Origin: Oryzias latipes
Lineage: Eukaryota; Chordata; Actinopteri; Beloniformes; Adrianichthyidae
DNA length: 64,000 nt
Reading direction: 5' to 3'
NCBI RefSeq assembly: GCF_002234675.1
Contig: NC_019866.2
Location: 20,009,311-20,073,310 of the forward strand
Shown piece by piece: positions 1-44,700 of the stretch. Positions within the stretch are counted from its first letter, which is position 1, and the number at the start of each line of letters is the position of its first letter. Below the pieces are notes generated by a model. The model was not told where the DNA came from and did no database searches. It worked only from the letters and a program-made list of their open reading frames with translations. A program made the position numbers and the translations under genes.

Positions 1-536
1 AAAATGTTTTTAACGGTTAGCTTTGGCTAATATTAGCATAACATGCTTGTGAATTCAAACTGAAAACAGAGACAGGAGAAGTTGTTGGGTGATATCTATC
101 TATCTATCCAGCTGTCTATCTATACTGGTATTTTAAAAAAGGATATGACGGAAATAACTAAACAAAAAATGAAAGCACCGTCTGTGGTCTGTTTTATATT
201 TAAACACAGGTAATAAATGTCAGCGCTTGTTTGTTATTTTTCTTCCAAGCCTGGCATATACCTTATAGCAACTCTTTCACTTACTTTTGCTGAAACTTTT
301 GACCTGTAATCACTCCACCACCTGTGATGACGACAGGAGAATACGAAATAATAGGGAAAAAGTGCCAGGCACCTTACCTGTGCCACGGGTTTATGTCCTT
401 TAGGTTGGAGTTATGTTTCCTCTAGAAATTGCTTTATTTCTGATTCATGATTCATTTTTAGTCTCCTACAGTTTTCAGCTCAAAATGGGAGTTTGAATTT
501 TAAATAAGAGGCCTTTTACCTTTTCCCCTTTTCAAG
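1..536 (+). other. NOL12 upstream intron (no gene seen)
   Basis: AT-rich sequence ahead of the first visible NOL12 exon. A short tatc tetranucleotide run lies near 92-125. The NOL12 start exon, which should encode a lysine-rich N-terminus, is not recognisable here and should lie left of the window. The polypyrimidine tract and AG at 520-536 form the acceptor for the next exon. Confidence 0.6.
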
Positions 537-2628
537 AGAGTATCTCACTGGATTCCACAAGCGGAAGTTGGAAAGAAAGAAAGCAGCAGTGAAAGAAATA
601 GAAAATAAAATAAAGGATGAGCAAAAAAGAGTCAAAGAAGAAGTAAGGTTCAAAATTTAGGATCTGACTTCCATCAGATCTGCTTTGCCTAACAAGAAAT
701 GCTGTCATTTATTGTGCTTTTATTTTTTTGTAGAGGCTTAAAGAATACATTAAAATGCTAAAGGAGAGGACAGAAGCTCTTGGTGAGTAAACCAAGAAGT
801 AGATAGTTGTTATTTTTCCTTTTGACGCTAAAGTCCGATTACCTTCTTCCTTTCTGGGTTGCAGCTGACGATGATCTTCTGGAAGATGTAGTGACGAGTA
901 AAACTGAGTCTGTACAGTATGATCACCCAAACCATACTGTTACTGTGACGACCATCAACGATCTAGACCTCTCTGGGAACCATCTGCTTGAAACAACACG
1001 GGTAAACATTTAAGTCTTTTCTTTGGTTCTTTGAGTAAAAAGGTTTTAGCAAAAAAAAAAAAAAACTGCTGGTATTTGGTTTTCCAAATGAGCAGGATGG
1101 GGATGAAGGCAGCAAGGAAGAGGACGAAGAGAAGAAAGAACAAATTCCCACCATGCCAAAAAAAGCGGGGAATCCAATCATCAACAAGAAGTAAGTGGAT
1201 TCTGTTGATATACATGTATGTGTGTGTGTGTGTGTATATACACCCAAGAGTCACCCAAGGTCACCTTACAGGTACAAAACAATCATAAAACTAGTTACAA
1301 GAAGAAAACATTTGTTAAGTTCATTAAAAACAACAACAAAAAAAACAATAGAATTATAAATTAATTAGGGTGGATTTGCTAGTCTCAAGAAGTGGGTTTT
1401 GAGATTTTTAGCAAACTGAAGGAGTGAGTCCATGTTCCGTAAATCAGAGGGAAGTGAGTTCCAGAGCTGGGGGGCAGAGCTCATGGAGGTGAGCCCACCG
1501 GTGGGTGCAACCAGCTGGAGGGAGGAGGCAGGACCCCAGGACAGAGCCTTGGGGCACACCTGTGATAACTGGAACTGTAGGAGAGGTGAATGCTTGCAAT
1601 TGGAGGGTTGACTGTTTGAGTTTGCGGACAGGTAAATACTTTTTGCCCCACTGCACATGGATTTAGTCGTCGCAGGGAGCTTGTGACCCGTAAGACATAC
1701 ATAGGAGATGCGCTCCTTTCCATTTTTTCGTCTGCTCCTTAATCACAATGATTTGAATAAAGAAATATTCAGAAATAGACTCCAGCTTCCTCCCACCATC
1801 CAAAAACATGCTTCATAGGTTAATTGGTTACTTTAAGCTGTCCCTAGGTGTGAATGTGAGTGTGCAAGGGTGTGTGATTTGTGGCCCTGCGACAGACTGG
1901 CGACCTGTCCAGGATGTCCCCCTCCTTCGCCCACGAGTGGCCAGGATAGGCTCCAGCAGCCCCGTGACCCCGAAAGAGACAAAACGGGTTTAGAAAATGA
2001 ATGAATGAAAATACTCAGAAGTGCAATTTTGAGATCAATTTTCTTTACTTATTTTCTCTATCATCAGTATAATGACACAAGAACATGTTAAAAACACCAC
2101 AAAAAGTTTTCATGGGAGTGTCTGTTTTAATAAAAACAACAAGCAGTAGAAGAGGAAGATTGAGGAAGATCTGATTGATGAAATATTTCAGTCTGACAAT
2201 CTGGGTCTGAAAGGGGGGACATGGTCTATAGATCTATGTTTGCATCAACTAAATTGTTTGTTTTATATAAAATCATCATTCAATGCTGCGTCTGATGGAT
2301 AAATAAGACACATGAACTCCGTTTTTTCCCCGAATGTTCCCTTGTTTGGAATGAGTTGTGGATTTAAACGTGCTCACTGACCGCCGTCACTCTCAGATCT
2401 TAGTGTAATCCGTGGTTTTCCCCCTGCTTCAGGATTCGCTCCCTCACGGCAGCGCTCAACACTTACACCAGAAAGAGGAAGAGGAAAGGGAAGCGGGCCG
2501 GCAGAGGCAGGCAAGGCCGTCCGACAGACAGGAGGTCCGATGTCACAGAGAATAAACGCAAAAGAGGGAAGACCACCAAGACCCAGAGACGCAGGCAGAC
2601 TGGGAAGAAGGTCCATCACCAGGACTGA
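537..2628 (+). CDS. NOL12: NOL12, nucleolar protein 12 (5' end outside window)
   Basis: Nucleolar RNA-binding protein of the Nol12/Rrp17 family, known for roles in pre-rRNA processing in the nucleolus. Five exons are visible with consistent phase: 537-642, 734-782, 865-1001, 1096-1190 and 2433-2628 (stop 2626-2628). The first opens with [17 protein letters not shown], a strongly helical basic/acidic stretch. The third contains [19 protein letters not shown], the most conserved block of the family. The last is a very basic tail ([14 protein letters not shown], ending GKKVHHQD) suited to nucleolar targeting and RNA binding. About 194 codons are present; the human protein is about 213 aa, so only a short N-terminal exon is missing. 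The last intron (1191-2432) carries a LINE piece and an interrupted repeat. Identity is secure by colinear match to human NOL12. Confidence 0.95.
1362..1640 (-). mobile_element. L2-group LINE fragment with an internal deletion
   Basis: Read on the minus strand, a reverse-transcriptase motif ([10 protein letters not shown]) near 1550-1590 is followed almost at once by the far C-terminal motif [18 protein letters not shown] near 1400-1475. In an intact L2 element, such as the one at 30.7-32.8 kb in this window, these lie roughly 270 codons apart. The copy has therefore lost most of the RT-to-C-terminus interval. It sits in the last NOL12 intron in antisense. Confidence 0.7.
1650..2132 (-). repeat. 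Dispersed repeat A, copy 1, interrupted
   Basis: Shares its blocks (cagggagcttgtg, ctgctcctt..tcacaatgatttgaataaag, acaagaacatgttaaaaaca, gggagtgtctgttttaa) with copies at about 13.8, 30.5, 36.0, 37.5, 44.0, 48.8 and 62.5 kb. It is split by an insertion at 1778-2008. Full copies end in TTAA-containing inverted termini of the form ttaaagacccactc / gagtgggtctttaa, which suggests a non-autonomous DNA transposon. Confidence 0.6.
1778..2008 (+). mobile_element. Short retroposon (RTE-type LINE tail or SINE) inside repeat A
   Basis: The segment begins near actccagcttcctcccacc, contains the widespread fish blocks cgacagactggcgacctgtc and ggataggctccagcagcccc, and ends in a gaatgaatga simple tail. 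The host repeat continues on both sides, with a near-copy of the target: aaatattcagaaat before and aaatactcagaagt after. That is the mark of target-primed retroposition. Assignment to an RTE/Expander-type 3' tail is from memory and tentative. Confidence 0.55.
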
Positions 2629-3598
2629 TTTCTAATGTTTCTAATGTTGTTTTTTTTCTTAACGTGAGACTATTCATTTGGGATTAAAGGTTAATCTTTG
2701 TCATATCATGCAGTCGGAGTGATCTGAGTTTTTTTTGAGCACCATTGTTTGATAGGAAACCTGACGCTGTGGTCAACATCCTCTTCAGTTCATCAGGAAA
2801 TCGGCCCTCCGCTCTGTTTCCTTCCAGCTCAGAGTTACCTGCGTGTGAGCTGCAGGACCACCCACCTGTTTCTGCTGAGTGCAGGTTTTAATGTATGGTA
2901 AACACCTCAATGCTGTTTACTTATTTACGTTCACCCGAGCCAGCACGTCCCAGCTGTCGCCGGCACGAGCGCCTCTTTTCGCTTTCTAAAGCCCCGTGAC
3001 ATTCAATACAACCCTGGATAGAGGAACCAGAGGGCTTCTTGTTGGTGCTGGATGTTCTGAAGGGTCGGTGCTGCATTCATCCAGACCTGGTTGTCATGGT
3101 TTCACTCCCGAGAGCGGCCAATCAGATAGATTTGAGAGTTAGCAGCCCAGGAGGGCCGGGAGGATGGGGTTTGAGGCATGAGCCTGGCGGGGTCATTCAC
3201 TTCATGATGATCCATTCAAGGCCGAGCTGATAGCAGGAAGCCCTCTTGTCTGGTAATTTTAATTTTATTAGAATAATATCCGTTTCATAGAGAATATTTT
3301 TGAATTTTGTTGAATTTAAGTTGATGATGCTTTTCTACTGTGAAGTTAGTTAATCCTTTAATAGTTTGTCTTCAAGTTTTATATAAAGTATTGCTGACCT
3401 CCATGCTCACCTGCAGTGATACAAAATCTACAAAAGATGGGGAATCAATTATGGCTGATCACCTACATGACTGTTTTAGTTGTTTTAAAGGAGTTTCATC
3501 CCTAAATTTTGATATTTTGCACCATTTGTTCATGATGGATAACTTCAGTTGTCTCCGTGGGGGGCAATGAGCAGACAAGCACCCCCTCTGGGCTCGCC
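2629..3598 (+). other. NOL12 3' UTR and NOL12-TRIOBP intergenic region
   Basis: The NOL12 3' UTR probably ends just past an ATTAAA-type signal near 2683. The rest (2750-3540) has no open frame with family similarity. An acceptor-like ttcag at about 3546 could let an upstream non-coding exon join the first TRIOBP coding exon, so a promoter or 5' exon of TRIOBP may lie here. Confidence 0.4.
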
Positions 3599-33503
<29,905 letters not shown>

Positions 33504-34475
33504 GAGGCTCCTGCTGGTACCGAAGCTCGCACAGGCAAAGTGACAGACGTGGATTGATGCAGATCAGACATTGGAAGGGCATCCAATGTCCGCCAAAACT
33601 TAACTCCAAGTCCCCTTAAAGATTTGGATGTTTTTTTCTTTTCACTTTTTAATGTTTTTTTCTTAATCTGTCACCAAGTTACCTGTATAAAGAAAGGATG
33701 CAGGAAAAAAGGAGATGGATGTCTTCAGCTGTGTCAGGAGTTTAACTTTCAGTTATTCTGCCAAGGAGGAGCTATTACTGGCAGATGGTTTCATTACACT
33801 GGGCCACATAGTATAAATCAATATATGGAAAAGTGCACTTTTCATTTTTTATTTTTACTTTTGAAAGTACAAGCTTGTAAAAGAGTGCATTCAGTCTACT
33901 ATTTGTCAAGGGCTATATTTTGTAGATGGAGTTTATATGATATCAACCTTTGTAGTTGATATACTTTTTATGCCACTGTATGTTCCCTGAGACAGCAGGG
34001 TTCAGATGCTGTCATCATGTTTACGTTGAAAACGGCACACATTTGTCACAAAAAAGGCTTATTTACTGTAATTCCTTTGGACTTCTGTTTGTGAACGCAA
34101 GATCCTGGAATCATCACGATTAAAATGTGACAAAATAGGAGGATTTTGTAATCCCGGCAGGCTGCACGGATCTATGTATATGTGTAGACACGGTTTCAGA
34201 TGGAGCTTTCATCAGGGATGCACGCACAAACTGTTGTTACATGATGTTTGTATGTTCATGCTTCCCATCTCTCCTGATCATTCTCGGCATCGTCTGCCGC
34301 CACAGCAAATGACAGGTGTTGCATAATGAGCCAGTTTTTTTATATAAAAGTTTAAGTTTTGTGAAAATAGCTTTATGTGTTTTGAAAATATATTTAATGT
34401 ACTATACAGACTGTATGGTCTTTGTAAATTATACTCATTTTTGCAATCAATAAAGTAACCTGAGTAGAAATGTTT
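33504..34475 (+). other. TRIOBP: TRIOBP 3' UTR
   Basis: About 950 bp after the stop, AT-rich, with an AATAAA signal at 34449-34454, the best poly(A) candidate. No repeat interrupts it. Confidence 0.7.
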
Positions 34476-34578
34476 TACTAATGTTAATTTATACCCACAC
34501 ATTCAGAGACTGGACTGATTAAAAAGAGGAGAAAACACTGCTAATTAGATATGCTATAATAAAAACTTGAGATACATT

Positions 34579-34783
34579 TTACTGTGCTATCTGATAGGGT
34601 CCAGATGACCCGATCCCTACATTGACGTGTTGTCACTAGCATGATAAAGGTGAAGAGGATTTCATGTAATCCATGGACACCAATGAAAATCACAAATCAT
34701 TGAAGAAAAGAGGTTCAACGCACTGTCTTGTGGGGTCTAGTTGACCCACTCCCAATGTTAAAGTGTCTAGGATAGCACAAGGG
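34579..34783 (+). mobile_element. TTAA MITE (family B), copy 2
   Basis: The right end gatagcacaaggg is intact with TTAC after it; the left end is worn (ttactgtgctatc). The interior matches the other copies (ttgaagaaaagaggttca, ggtctagttgaccc). The right end is part of a tandem duplication (34774-34827). Confidence 0.75.
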
Positions 34784-34827
34784 TTACTTAAGGTATATTT
34801 AGCACAAGGGTTACTTAAGGTATATTT
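34774..34827 (+). repeat. 27-bp tandem duplication at a MITE end
   Basis: agcacaagggttacttaagg plus tatattt occurs twice in direct succession (34774-34800 and 34801-34827). It copies the MITE's terminal bases together with the flanking sequence, so it arose after the insertion. Confidence 0.9.
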
Positions 34828-34989
34828 CTTCCTTTTTTTAGTTAATCTTGTCAAAAATGTTTTGAAAAGTGGCGGGAAATGTGAAGTTCTCATCTGGTTG
34901 TATTCTTTCAAATTCACACCACTAAGAGCCAGCACCGCCTTAAAAACATTTGCTGTCGTCTGACACCAGGGGGCGCTGTTGCTTTTTAA

Positions 34990-37199
<2,210 letters not shown>

Positions 37200-37467
37200 A
37201 CTCTGCAGCTGCCTGCTGACCTCTTTGCTTGTGTCCAGCGTGAATCCTGTTTCCATTTATTGTAAATACACCCTTAAAATTCAAATCACGTCTTTTGTTC
37301 CGATTCATTTAAAGGTACGGTTCAAACCAAAATGATTGTTGGAAGGAAAAGCTCTAGAGAAATGAGATAGTTGAAACCACTACTTGAATTCTGGATCCGT
37401 TATTTGAGGTAATTGGAAATCCAGTAACATACCTTTGTTATGTAAAAGAAAATATTGCCTTTAAAAG

Positions 37468-37993
37468 AACCTTAAAAAGCCACCATGGAAAATCATGTTT
37501 TTAACATGTGGCATATTTCTGAATATAGAGGACATTTATTTAGAAAATTAAGCCTAACGTTGCATTTCTGAGTGTTTCTTTATTCAAATTGTTGTGAAAA
37601 AAATGTGGTTTGAAATGGATCGTATTTGTTACATAGAAAAATACTGGGCGGACTGTAGACGACTAGATCCGCGTACGTCTTTGTTTTTATCGTCTACGCT
37701 GGCATCTGGTTCAAAACTGTACGGCTGGATAGTCGGATAGCCATTTTTGTTGCACGGGTAATTTTAGGTTGGGGGTGTGAGGAGCTGTAGGCAAGCAGGA
37801 GAGGGTAAACAGAGCTCTCAGCAATAGGGAAGGAAAGCAAGGCTGGGGTTGTTCCACGCCAACGGTCCCGCCCACACCTGAAAGGCCTAAACAACGACAG
37901 GTTGTCTAAACACAGCATAATCCTAATTAAATGACGACTGGGAAAACTTTTAAAACAGATCAAACGATGATCAGAGTGGGTCTTTAAAGTTTC
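37468..37993 (+). repeat. Dispersed repeat A, copy 6
   Basis: Colinear with copy 5 (atgtttttaacatgtggcat, attgttgtgaaaaaaatg, ctggcatctggttcaaaact, cacgccaacggtcccgccca) and ends in the complete terminus gagtgggtctttaa. It lies in the short spacer between the 3' ends of NDUFA6 and SMDT1. Confidence 0.7.
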
Positions 37994-38100
37994 ACCTAAG
38001 AGGATTCAGGAATTGATCGAGTGGTTTCTGATCCGACGTCTTTATCAAAACCTGTCCGAGTTGTGATCCACTGACTGCACTGAGTTACAAGTGTTTCCCC

Positions 38101-38106
38101 TTTATT
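38101..38106 (-). terminator. SMDT1: Candidate poly(A) signal of SMDT1
   Basis: AATAAA on the minus strand about 450 bp beyond the SMDT1 stop codon. It would give a 3' UTR that ends before repeat A copy 6 and does not overlap NDUFA6. Confidence 0.45.
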
Positions 38107-38556
38107 CAGACCAAAGTATTGCATGCAAATACAGTGCAGTAGAAACAAGTCGTGACAGCCCGCGTCCCGTGGAGATCAGAAACCCTGAATCCGGTGCAGA
38201 CGGAGGGGTTGGACACTGCAGCAGCAGGAATCCTGGGAAGGCCTGGATCTGCTCAGGTGTTCATCAACACTTTCCAGTGGAGAAGCAGGACAATCTGTGG
38301 AGGAAGAGATGTCTGACACCGACTCAAAAGAGCAGTACATCAGGACAACAACACAAACATGAGGGAGCTACACATCATGCTGAAGAACATTTACATTTGG
38401 AATCAGCTGTTTTACTGACAAAACGTTTGTAGGGAATGACTGACCGCCATCATTTACTGTTATGTTTGAATGTCTGATGTTGCTTCTGATTTTTTTTTTG
38501 TAAAGCATAGATCTTGTTACCTGAGAACAGGAAGCCCTCGGCTCGTCCGGGGCCCT

Positions 38557-38957
38557 TCAGTCGTCATCGTCATCGTCCTCCGGCACAAAGATGTCGTGCT
38601 CCTCGAGCAAAGCTGCAAAGTTCTTGCTGATCTGAGTCCCCACATATAAGAAGGGCACCACTACCAGAGCGATCCGCATGAGGCCGAACGGGGTCTGCTC
38701 CCCACCACAGAGACAGCTGCGTTAGTACAGTCAGGCGGCCGCTGCAGGTCGGTGTGTGTCTCTGCTGCTGCCGCAGTCCGGAGCGGTTAAACCGGTCACC
38801 ACGCACTCACCTTCTTGGGTTTAGGCAGAATTGCCCCGGAGGAGGAGGACACGGCTGACCGGTAAGGAGTCACGGTCCTTCCCGGCGTACTGGAGGGGCC
38901 CAGTGGCGAGGCGCGTGCTGACAGGCGGACGAGGCGACTAAAGAGAGCCGACGCCAT
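38557..38957 (-). CDS. SMDT1: SMDT1 (EMRE), essential MCU regulator
   Basis: Single-pass inner-membrane subunit of the mitochondrial calcium uniporter, needed for MCU conductance and for coupling to MICU1/2. Two exons: 38811-38957 (start codon at 38955-38957) and 38557-38694, giving 94 aa. The first 40 residues are rich in R, S and A with no acid, a typical matrix-targeting sequence (MASALFSRLVRLSARAS). The conserved core follows: SGAILPKPKKTPFG, then the membrane helix LMRIALVVVPFLYVGTQ, then ISKNFAALLEEHDIFVPE and an acidic tail ending in six aspartates, the part that contacts MICU1. The length and the only intron position are as expected. Identity is secure. Confidence 0.97.
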
Positions 38958-40279
38958 GTTTACAGCCTTTCACACGGCAGCGATGCGGAACTTGAGGGGC
39001 TTTTCAGGGAACAACAGCGACACCCAGCGTTTGTAAAGCCAAATAACACCCTCCGGAAGGCAAACGTTAGGGCTGTGACGATTCATGTTAACTGTTCGAT
39101 TCATATCATAATTTGTGGTTGCTGATCCACTGACCTCAACTGGATCCAAGACATCTTTAGCCAAAAATTCAACCAGTGTGACTCAGTGATAAATTTCTGT
39201 GTACTGAACATTGCAGGTGAAGTTTTCCAGATTCCTCACATTTGGTACAAGAAAAAAAAGTTTAAACTAAATAAGTGTACAAACAATGTCAAATCCATAC
39301 ACGTTTTAGTTTCCTAAAGTTCAGCTTACTGGTTTTTTTTTCCACATCAAAATAATAAACAGAACATTATTAGAACCTTTTAGACCAGTCTGGTCACGTC
39401 TTCACAAAAGTCAAAGAGTTTCCACACGTTAGACTGGAACGATGGATTGATCTTTTTTTGCTGCCATCACGTGTGTTGTCCGCTTTGATGCACTTGTCAT
39501 TACAGTGAAATAAACCTACCGTGTCTCAATCCAAATGGTATTTTCCAAGATCAATACTATGTTATTTTCATTTTGAAACAATTTTAGAACCGTATAGGTC
39601 GATTTGATTAACAACTTGCCTCAGACAGATCGACCTGGTTGGATTGTTGGAATAGAAATTGCCTCGAAGTTGATTGATTAATCGTTACGCCTCCAGTAAA
39701 TGTGATGAACACAAACTAAAATGCTTTAAACTTTTTTTATGTTCCGTTCCAGCTTATGGTAAACAATACAGGATTATTTACATTATCAAATTAAACATAA
39801 AAGTGCATTAAGGCAATAAATACTGTACAGCATCAAATATTTACAGACTATGAACAGAAAGAAAACAATCAGTTCTGTTTCTAACATAATGTGGTCTTGG
39901 AAGAGCTATGTGTAAAACTGAAACACATTTCCTTGTTCTTGAACAATTATTGTTTATGCTTTACTGTCTCTAAAAAACTACTGGGAAAGGTAAAGTAATA
40001 TTAAAGTGAAACTACTGCTTACTAAACAACAATTACATTTCAAAAACATAAAATTAACTTAAAAAAAAAACAAGCATAGGGACCATAACAGACTGTCAAT
40101 ATCTTCATATTAGTTGGAAATGTCTTTTCAGTTGGTCACTTCTGCCCTTTTTGTCCATGATTCCTCGCACTTGTTCAGCTCTGGATTTCCTAAAACCAGC
40201 TCACATTGCTGCACAAAGAAACATTCCCTGCAGTTAATAAACTTCAAACAACGTTTTTCACCTTAAATGACTGTCTCAC
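38958..40279. other. SMDT1-FAM234B intergenic region
   Basis: Upstream of SMDT1 and downstream of FAM234B on the minus strand. The first 100 bp should hold the SMDT1 promoter. The rest is AT-rich and should contain the FAM234B 3' UTR; I could not pick a convincing poly(A) signal. No other gene was seen. Confidence 0.4.
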
Positions 40280-41748
40280 CTAAGGCTTGAAGGTCAGTCG
40301 CCTAAAGAATGTGTTGATTTCAAAGGCTCCCGGTTTAGCAGCTGCTCCTGGCTTGGTGCTGTTCCCCAACCAGACAATTCTGCTGTTGGTGATGGCAGCT
40401 TTAAGGCTCATGCTCTTGAGGATCTGCGCGCTGGGATCAGAGTCAGGTGTGGGCCGAGACGACACGGTGAAGTAGGTGACGTCTTTCGGATGCTCCTGGT
40501 AACTCACTGTCAGAGAAAGTGGTCAGTGTCAGGATTTTTTATGTATTAATATTAGAGAAAAGTCTAAAAGTAAAAATAATGCCATGTTTCTATTACGATG
40601 TGGCAACAACAATCTTCCACTCACTAAAACTAAATGGTTCCTGTTTCTTTTAAGAGGCTAAAAAGATGTTTTTTTGTGTGTGTGTGAGTAACGAACTGGA
40701 GCTTTGTTTTTGTTTTTTTAAATTCAGCAGCAGTGGATGCAGTTTATTTTTCCAAGTAGGAACTGATTTGTTTGTTAGGGATAGAAGAGATTTTTGTAAA
40801 TAAAACTGTGTAAAAAGCACTGTGCTTTACAGTCACAGTGCTGTTCATCCATAAACACACACATTCACACACTGATGGTGGCTCCGGTGTCTAACACTGA
40901 TGCCAACCTATAACCACATGGGAGCAATGTGGGGTCCAGTGTCAATCACATATGGTGGGACAGGGCAGGATCCAAACCAGGGATCTCTCGATCAGTGGTC
41001 AACCGCTCTACTTCTGCCCACCCCATATTTACAAATATAAATGGTTGTAAAAAATGTATATATTTGACATTAGACATGATTAAAACAGAGTGAATTGGAA
41101 TCTTTCAGGACCTTGGGGTTACGTTGAGCTGTTTTTGTCTTGTGTGTATCTTCGTGGTCATTCTGTGAGTACCTGCAGATGTGACCGCTGTGTCTGTGGT
41201 AGAGCTGAGCTCCAGCAGGACGCTGGGATAAGCGGGATGCATCAGGAAAAGTTTCCGGATGAGCGGCTCTGCTGCTGAAACCCCTGGTGCAGTCTGGACA
41301 GTGGACAGAACATGAGTTCAGGACATTTGAAAGATGGCTGAGATGATGATTCTGCCTTAAAGATCAGAATAATAGTCAGAGCAGACTCACCGTACTCTTG
41401 GTCGCATTTCTCTGCGCTGTGATTGGCTCGCTGGCCCAGAACAGGAAGGCTGATTGGCCCGTTGAGGTGGAGACCACTGACGTGTCCAAAACGAGACGGG
41501 GACACACAAACTCTGCTGCCCACAAGAGGTGACCGTTCGAACCATTAACGATGAGCGTCTAAAGAGACAAAAAGGAGTTTTGGGGACAATCAATTCAAGA
41601 CAAACAGTATTTGTCCCCCCTTCAAATGAAAAACCTTACCTTCATGATACCATTTGCTGAATGCTGAATGAAAAGATCCAGGACTCCGTCATCATTGAAG
41701 TGTCCCACAGCTGGCTGACTGTGACAGGAAACATCCATCTTTCAGCTA

Positions 41749-41786
<38 letters not shown>

Positions 41787-44700
41787 TGTGTGTGTGTGTG
41801 TGAGCACAACATAGGGATCTCACAGCACACACTGATCCACATACCTGTGGATTGGAGGCGAACTGAAGGTCCATTCTTTGTGCAGATCTTTCTGCCTGAG
41901 CACAGACAGCTTGCTGGCTCCATACACCAACACCCAGTCACTTCTGGAGGAGTTCAGGTTGGAAACCGTGTCCAGGCTGTAGCGCTTGTTGCCAAAACCT
42001 GCCAAAAGAGGCAGCAGGAACTCCACGCTCTCAGATCCACTGCAGAGGAGGAGAACAGTCAAAATGTGGTATCAGAGATCAATGAAGTTTAAATAAACCA
42101 TAAATATTATCCTTCAGTTGGTAAATATGCAGCATAAATCAAAATTTTATCAGAATTTAGTTTATCCTAGAACCAAATTTTTTATAATAAATCCATTTTT
42201 CTGTGTTTTTAATTTGGCAATTTTATAATGAAGTCATAACATAAAAGAGGAGTTTTATCAAAAGTTCTATATTTTATTTATGCACTTCACGAGAAAATCA
42301 ATCACATAATAGTTTTAATTTTAACCTATTAAAATATTACTAAATAACATTTATGACAGTATTGCAGCAGTTAATAAAAAGGTTAAAGATTTTAAACTTT
42401 CCCTTTCTTTATGCACGACTTCTTCCTCTAAAAAACATAAAATTATTCACAAAAACAAGTGTTATTATTTAGTGTTTTAACTCAAACTATTGACTTCTTT
42501 TTTATATTTTTGGAGAGCAAATTAACCAAATCTGTTTTAAAACAGCAGAACAAGAATCCTTGATTTGAGGAATGTTAGAAATAAGAAAAAATATAAGTAA
42601 GATTTAATGTCCAGATTTGATCATGAAGTTCATTATCAGTCATTTAACGCCAAGAAAAAGCTTCATGAGTACAGAATACACAACAAGCACCAAGTAAGTC
42701 ACAGGTTAGCATTTTGACAGACAAATACATCATTAAGGCGTTCATTAAGGAATACCTGTAGATGTGCATGAGAGAGGAAGAGTTGTTTTTTTTAAGCCCC
42801 TCCCATTTTGGATCCCTCCTCCTAAGCTTCTGAGTCAGCGGCATTTCTCCAGTGGCTCGAATGTAGAGGTCCCACAAGAAGATGGCCTGAACATTACCTG
42901 AAAGATGAAACGTTCAGGGTTAAAGCCAGATCTGCACATTCTAAAAGGAGTTTTTTTTTTGTTTTAATATGTAAATAATCTGTCTTGACGTTTGACGACT
43001 TTTCTATGTCTCCTCACCGATTCCAAACAGGATGCAGTAAGCTCCTTTCTGGGTTTCGTGCAGCAACGGACCGATCAGTTTTCCCTGTCCTGTCAGGTTG
43101 AAGGGGACGGGATGTCCGAGCTTCGCTCCGGTGAGTCCAGAAATTAAAGTCAAAGACAAATCTAAAGCCTGCATTTGAAATATGAGAAATCAAACATACG
43201 AACTGAATGTAAAAACTCAGAAATGCAAACCTTCATCTTATGTTTGCAGAATTAGATGAGTTAAAATGCAGAGATATGTTGGATTTAGGAAAAACATCCG
43301 ATTGACTCTGACAGGTAGACAGTTTGCTAAATGTAGGGGCCAAAACTGTAAGTGTTTCTGTTTATTTGAATGCAAATGATTTCCTGTTTGCACTGGTGTG
43401 TTGGGTGTAGTGGGGATTATAAGGGGAGTTCACCTGTTCACTCGCATGGAATGGAGCAGGTGAGCCGGGATGTACACCCTTTAAATCGCTTTAGGTAACG
43501 CTGTCTCCATTGCCTTTTACACTAATGGGTATAATGCCTACATTTAAATAAATCCATTTTGAATGGATTTCTTTAAATGTAGGCATTGGTCTTCTGCTTG
43601 TTCACAGCACAACATGTTGAATGGATCAGAGCTGTAGCTGCTGCAGTAAGGACGTTTAATCTGTCCAATTTAGTAATGCTTTCAGTCATGCTGCAGTGAA
43701 AACGAACAATAAACTGGCCGGTATTGTGTAAGAAAAGACAAACCTCATCTGTGGGCAGGGTGGCCACAAGCAGATCCGGGACTGAGTCCCCCTGAAGGTC
43801 CGGGAGCAGCACGGCCTGAGATTCAATGTTCTTCAGCGGCACCAACCACAGCTTCTTTCCTACACAGCCAAAACAGATTTAGCTTCATCCATAATATTCA
43901 CTAAAAGAGGGATTCGTTTCCATTTTTTCTATCTTTGCTTTATGGTCTATTTCACATTCTAAAACCCTTTGATCAATTTTAAGTCTTTTTATGGTGATAA
44001 TTCCATTTTTTTAGCCAAAGAAAAAAAGATGTTGTTTTCTGGGACACAGTTTCTGCAGAGCGGCCGAAGTTAATCAGAAATTCACCTCTGAGTTGTTGAC
44101 GCAGAGTAAGCCTGCCTCAACTCCCTATCCGACTTGTTTACAGTTTTGATCTAGATCCAAGCTCAGGTGAGGAAAACAAAGACGTTCGTGGATCTAGACG
44201 GCCACAGGTGGATGCATCAGAATGGAGCGGAGCAGGTAGCTTATGGCCCGCCCAGCATATTTTTTTATATCATAAAATCCAATTTTTTTAAAAACAATAT
44301 TTTTTTGTCTGCTCTTGATTTAAGATTTGAATAAAGAAAAACTCAGAAATGCCATTTTAATCGCAATTTTCTTTATACATGTCCTCCATCATGAGAAAAA
44401 TCCCACAAGAACCTGTTAAAAACAACGTTTTCATTGGAGTGGGTCCTTAACTGTTTCTGCTGTAGTTCATAAAAAGTCTGTAATTTTAAACATATTTCCT
44501 AGAATGCACAGCTTTGCACCCACTGGTAAACTGTGGAGGATTTTTGCATTTTGTTCAAAAAAATTACATCCCTATAACACGCACAAAAAAACGGTTGGTT
44601 TTCTTGGTTTTGAAAAGGTCATTAAGTTTATAAATAAATAAAAATGATCTAAATGTTGATATTCTGAGCTTTCCGCTAAAAGCACAGCCTGTGTTTTTAC

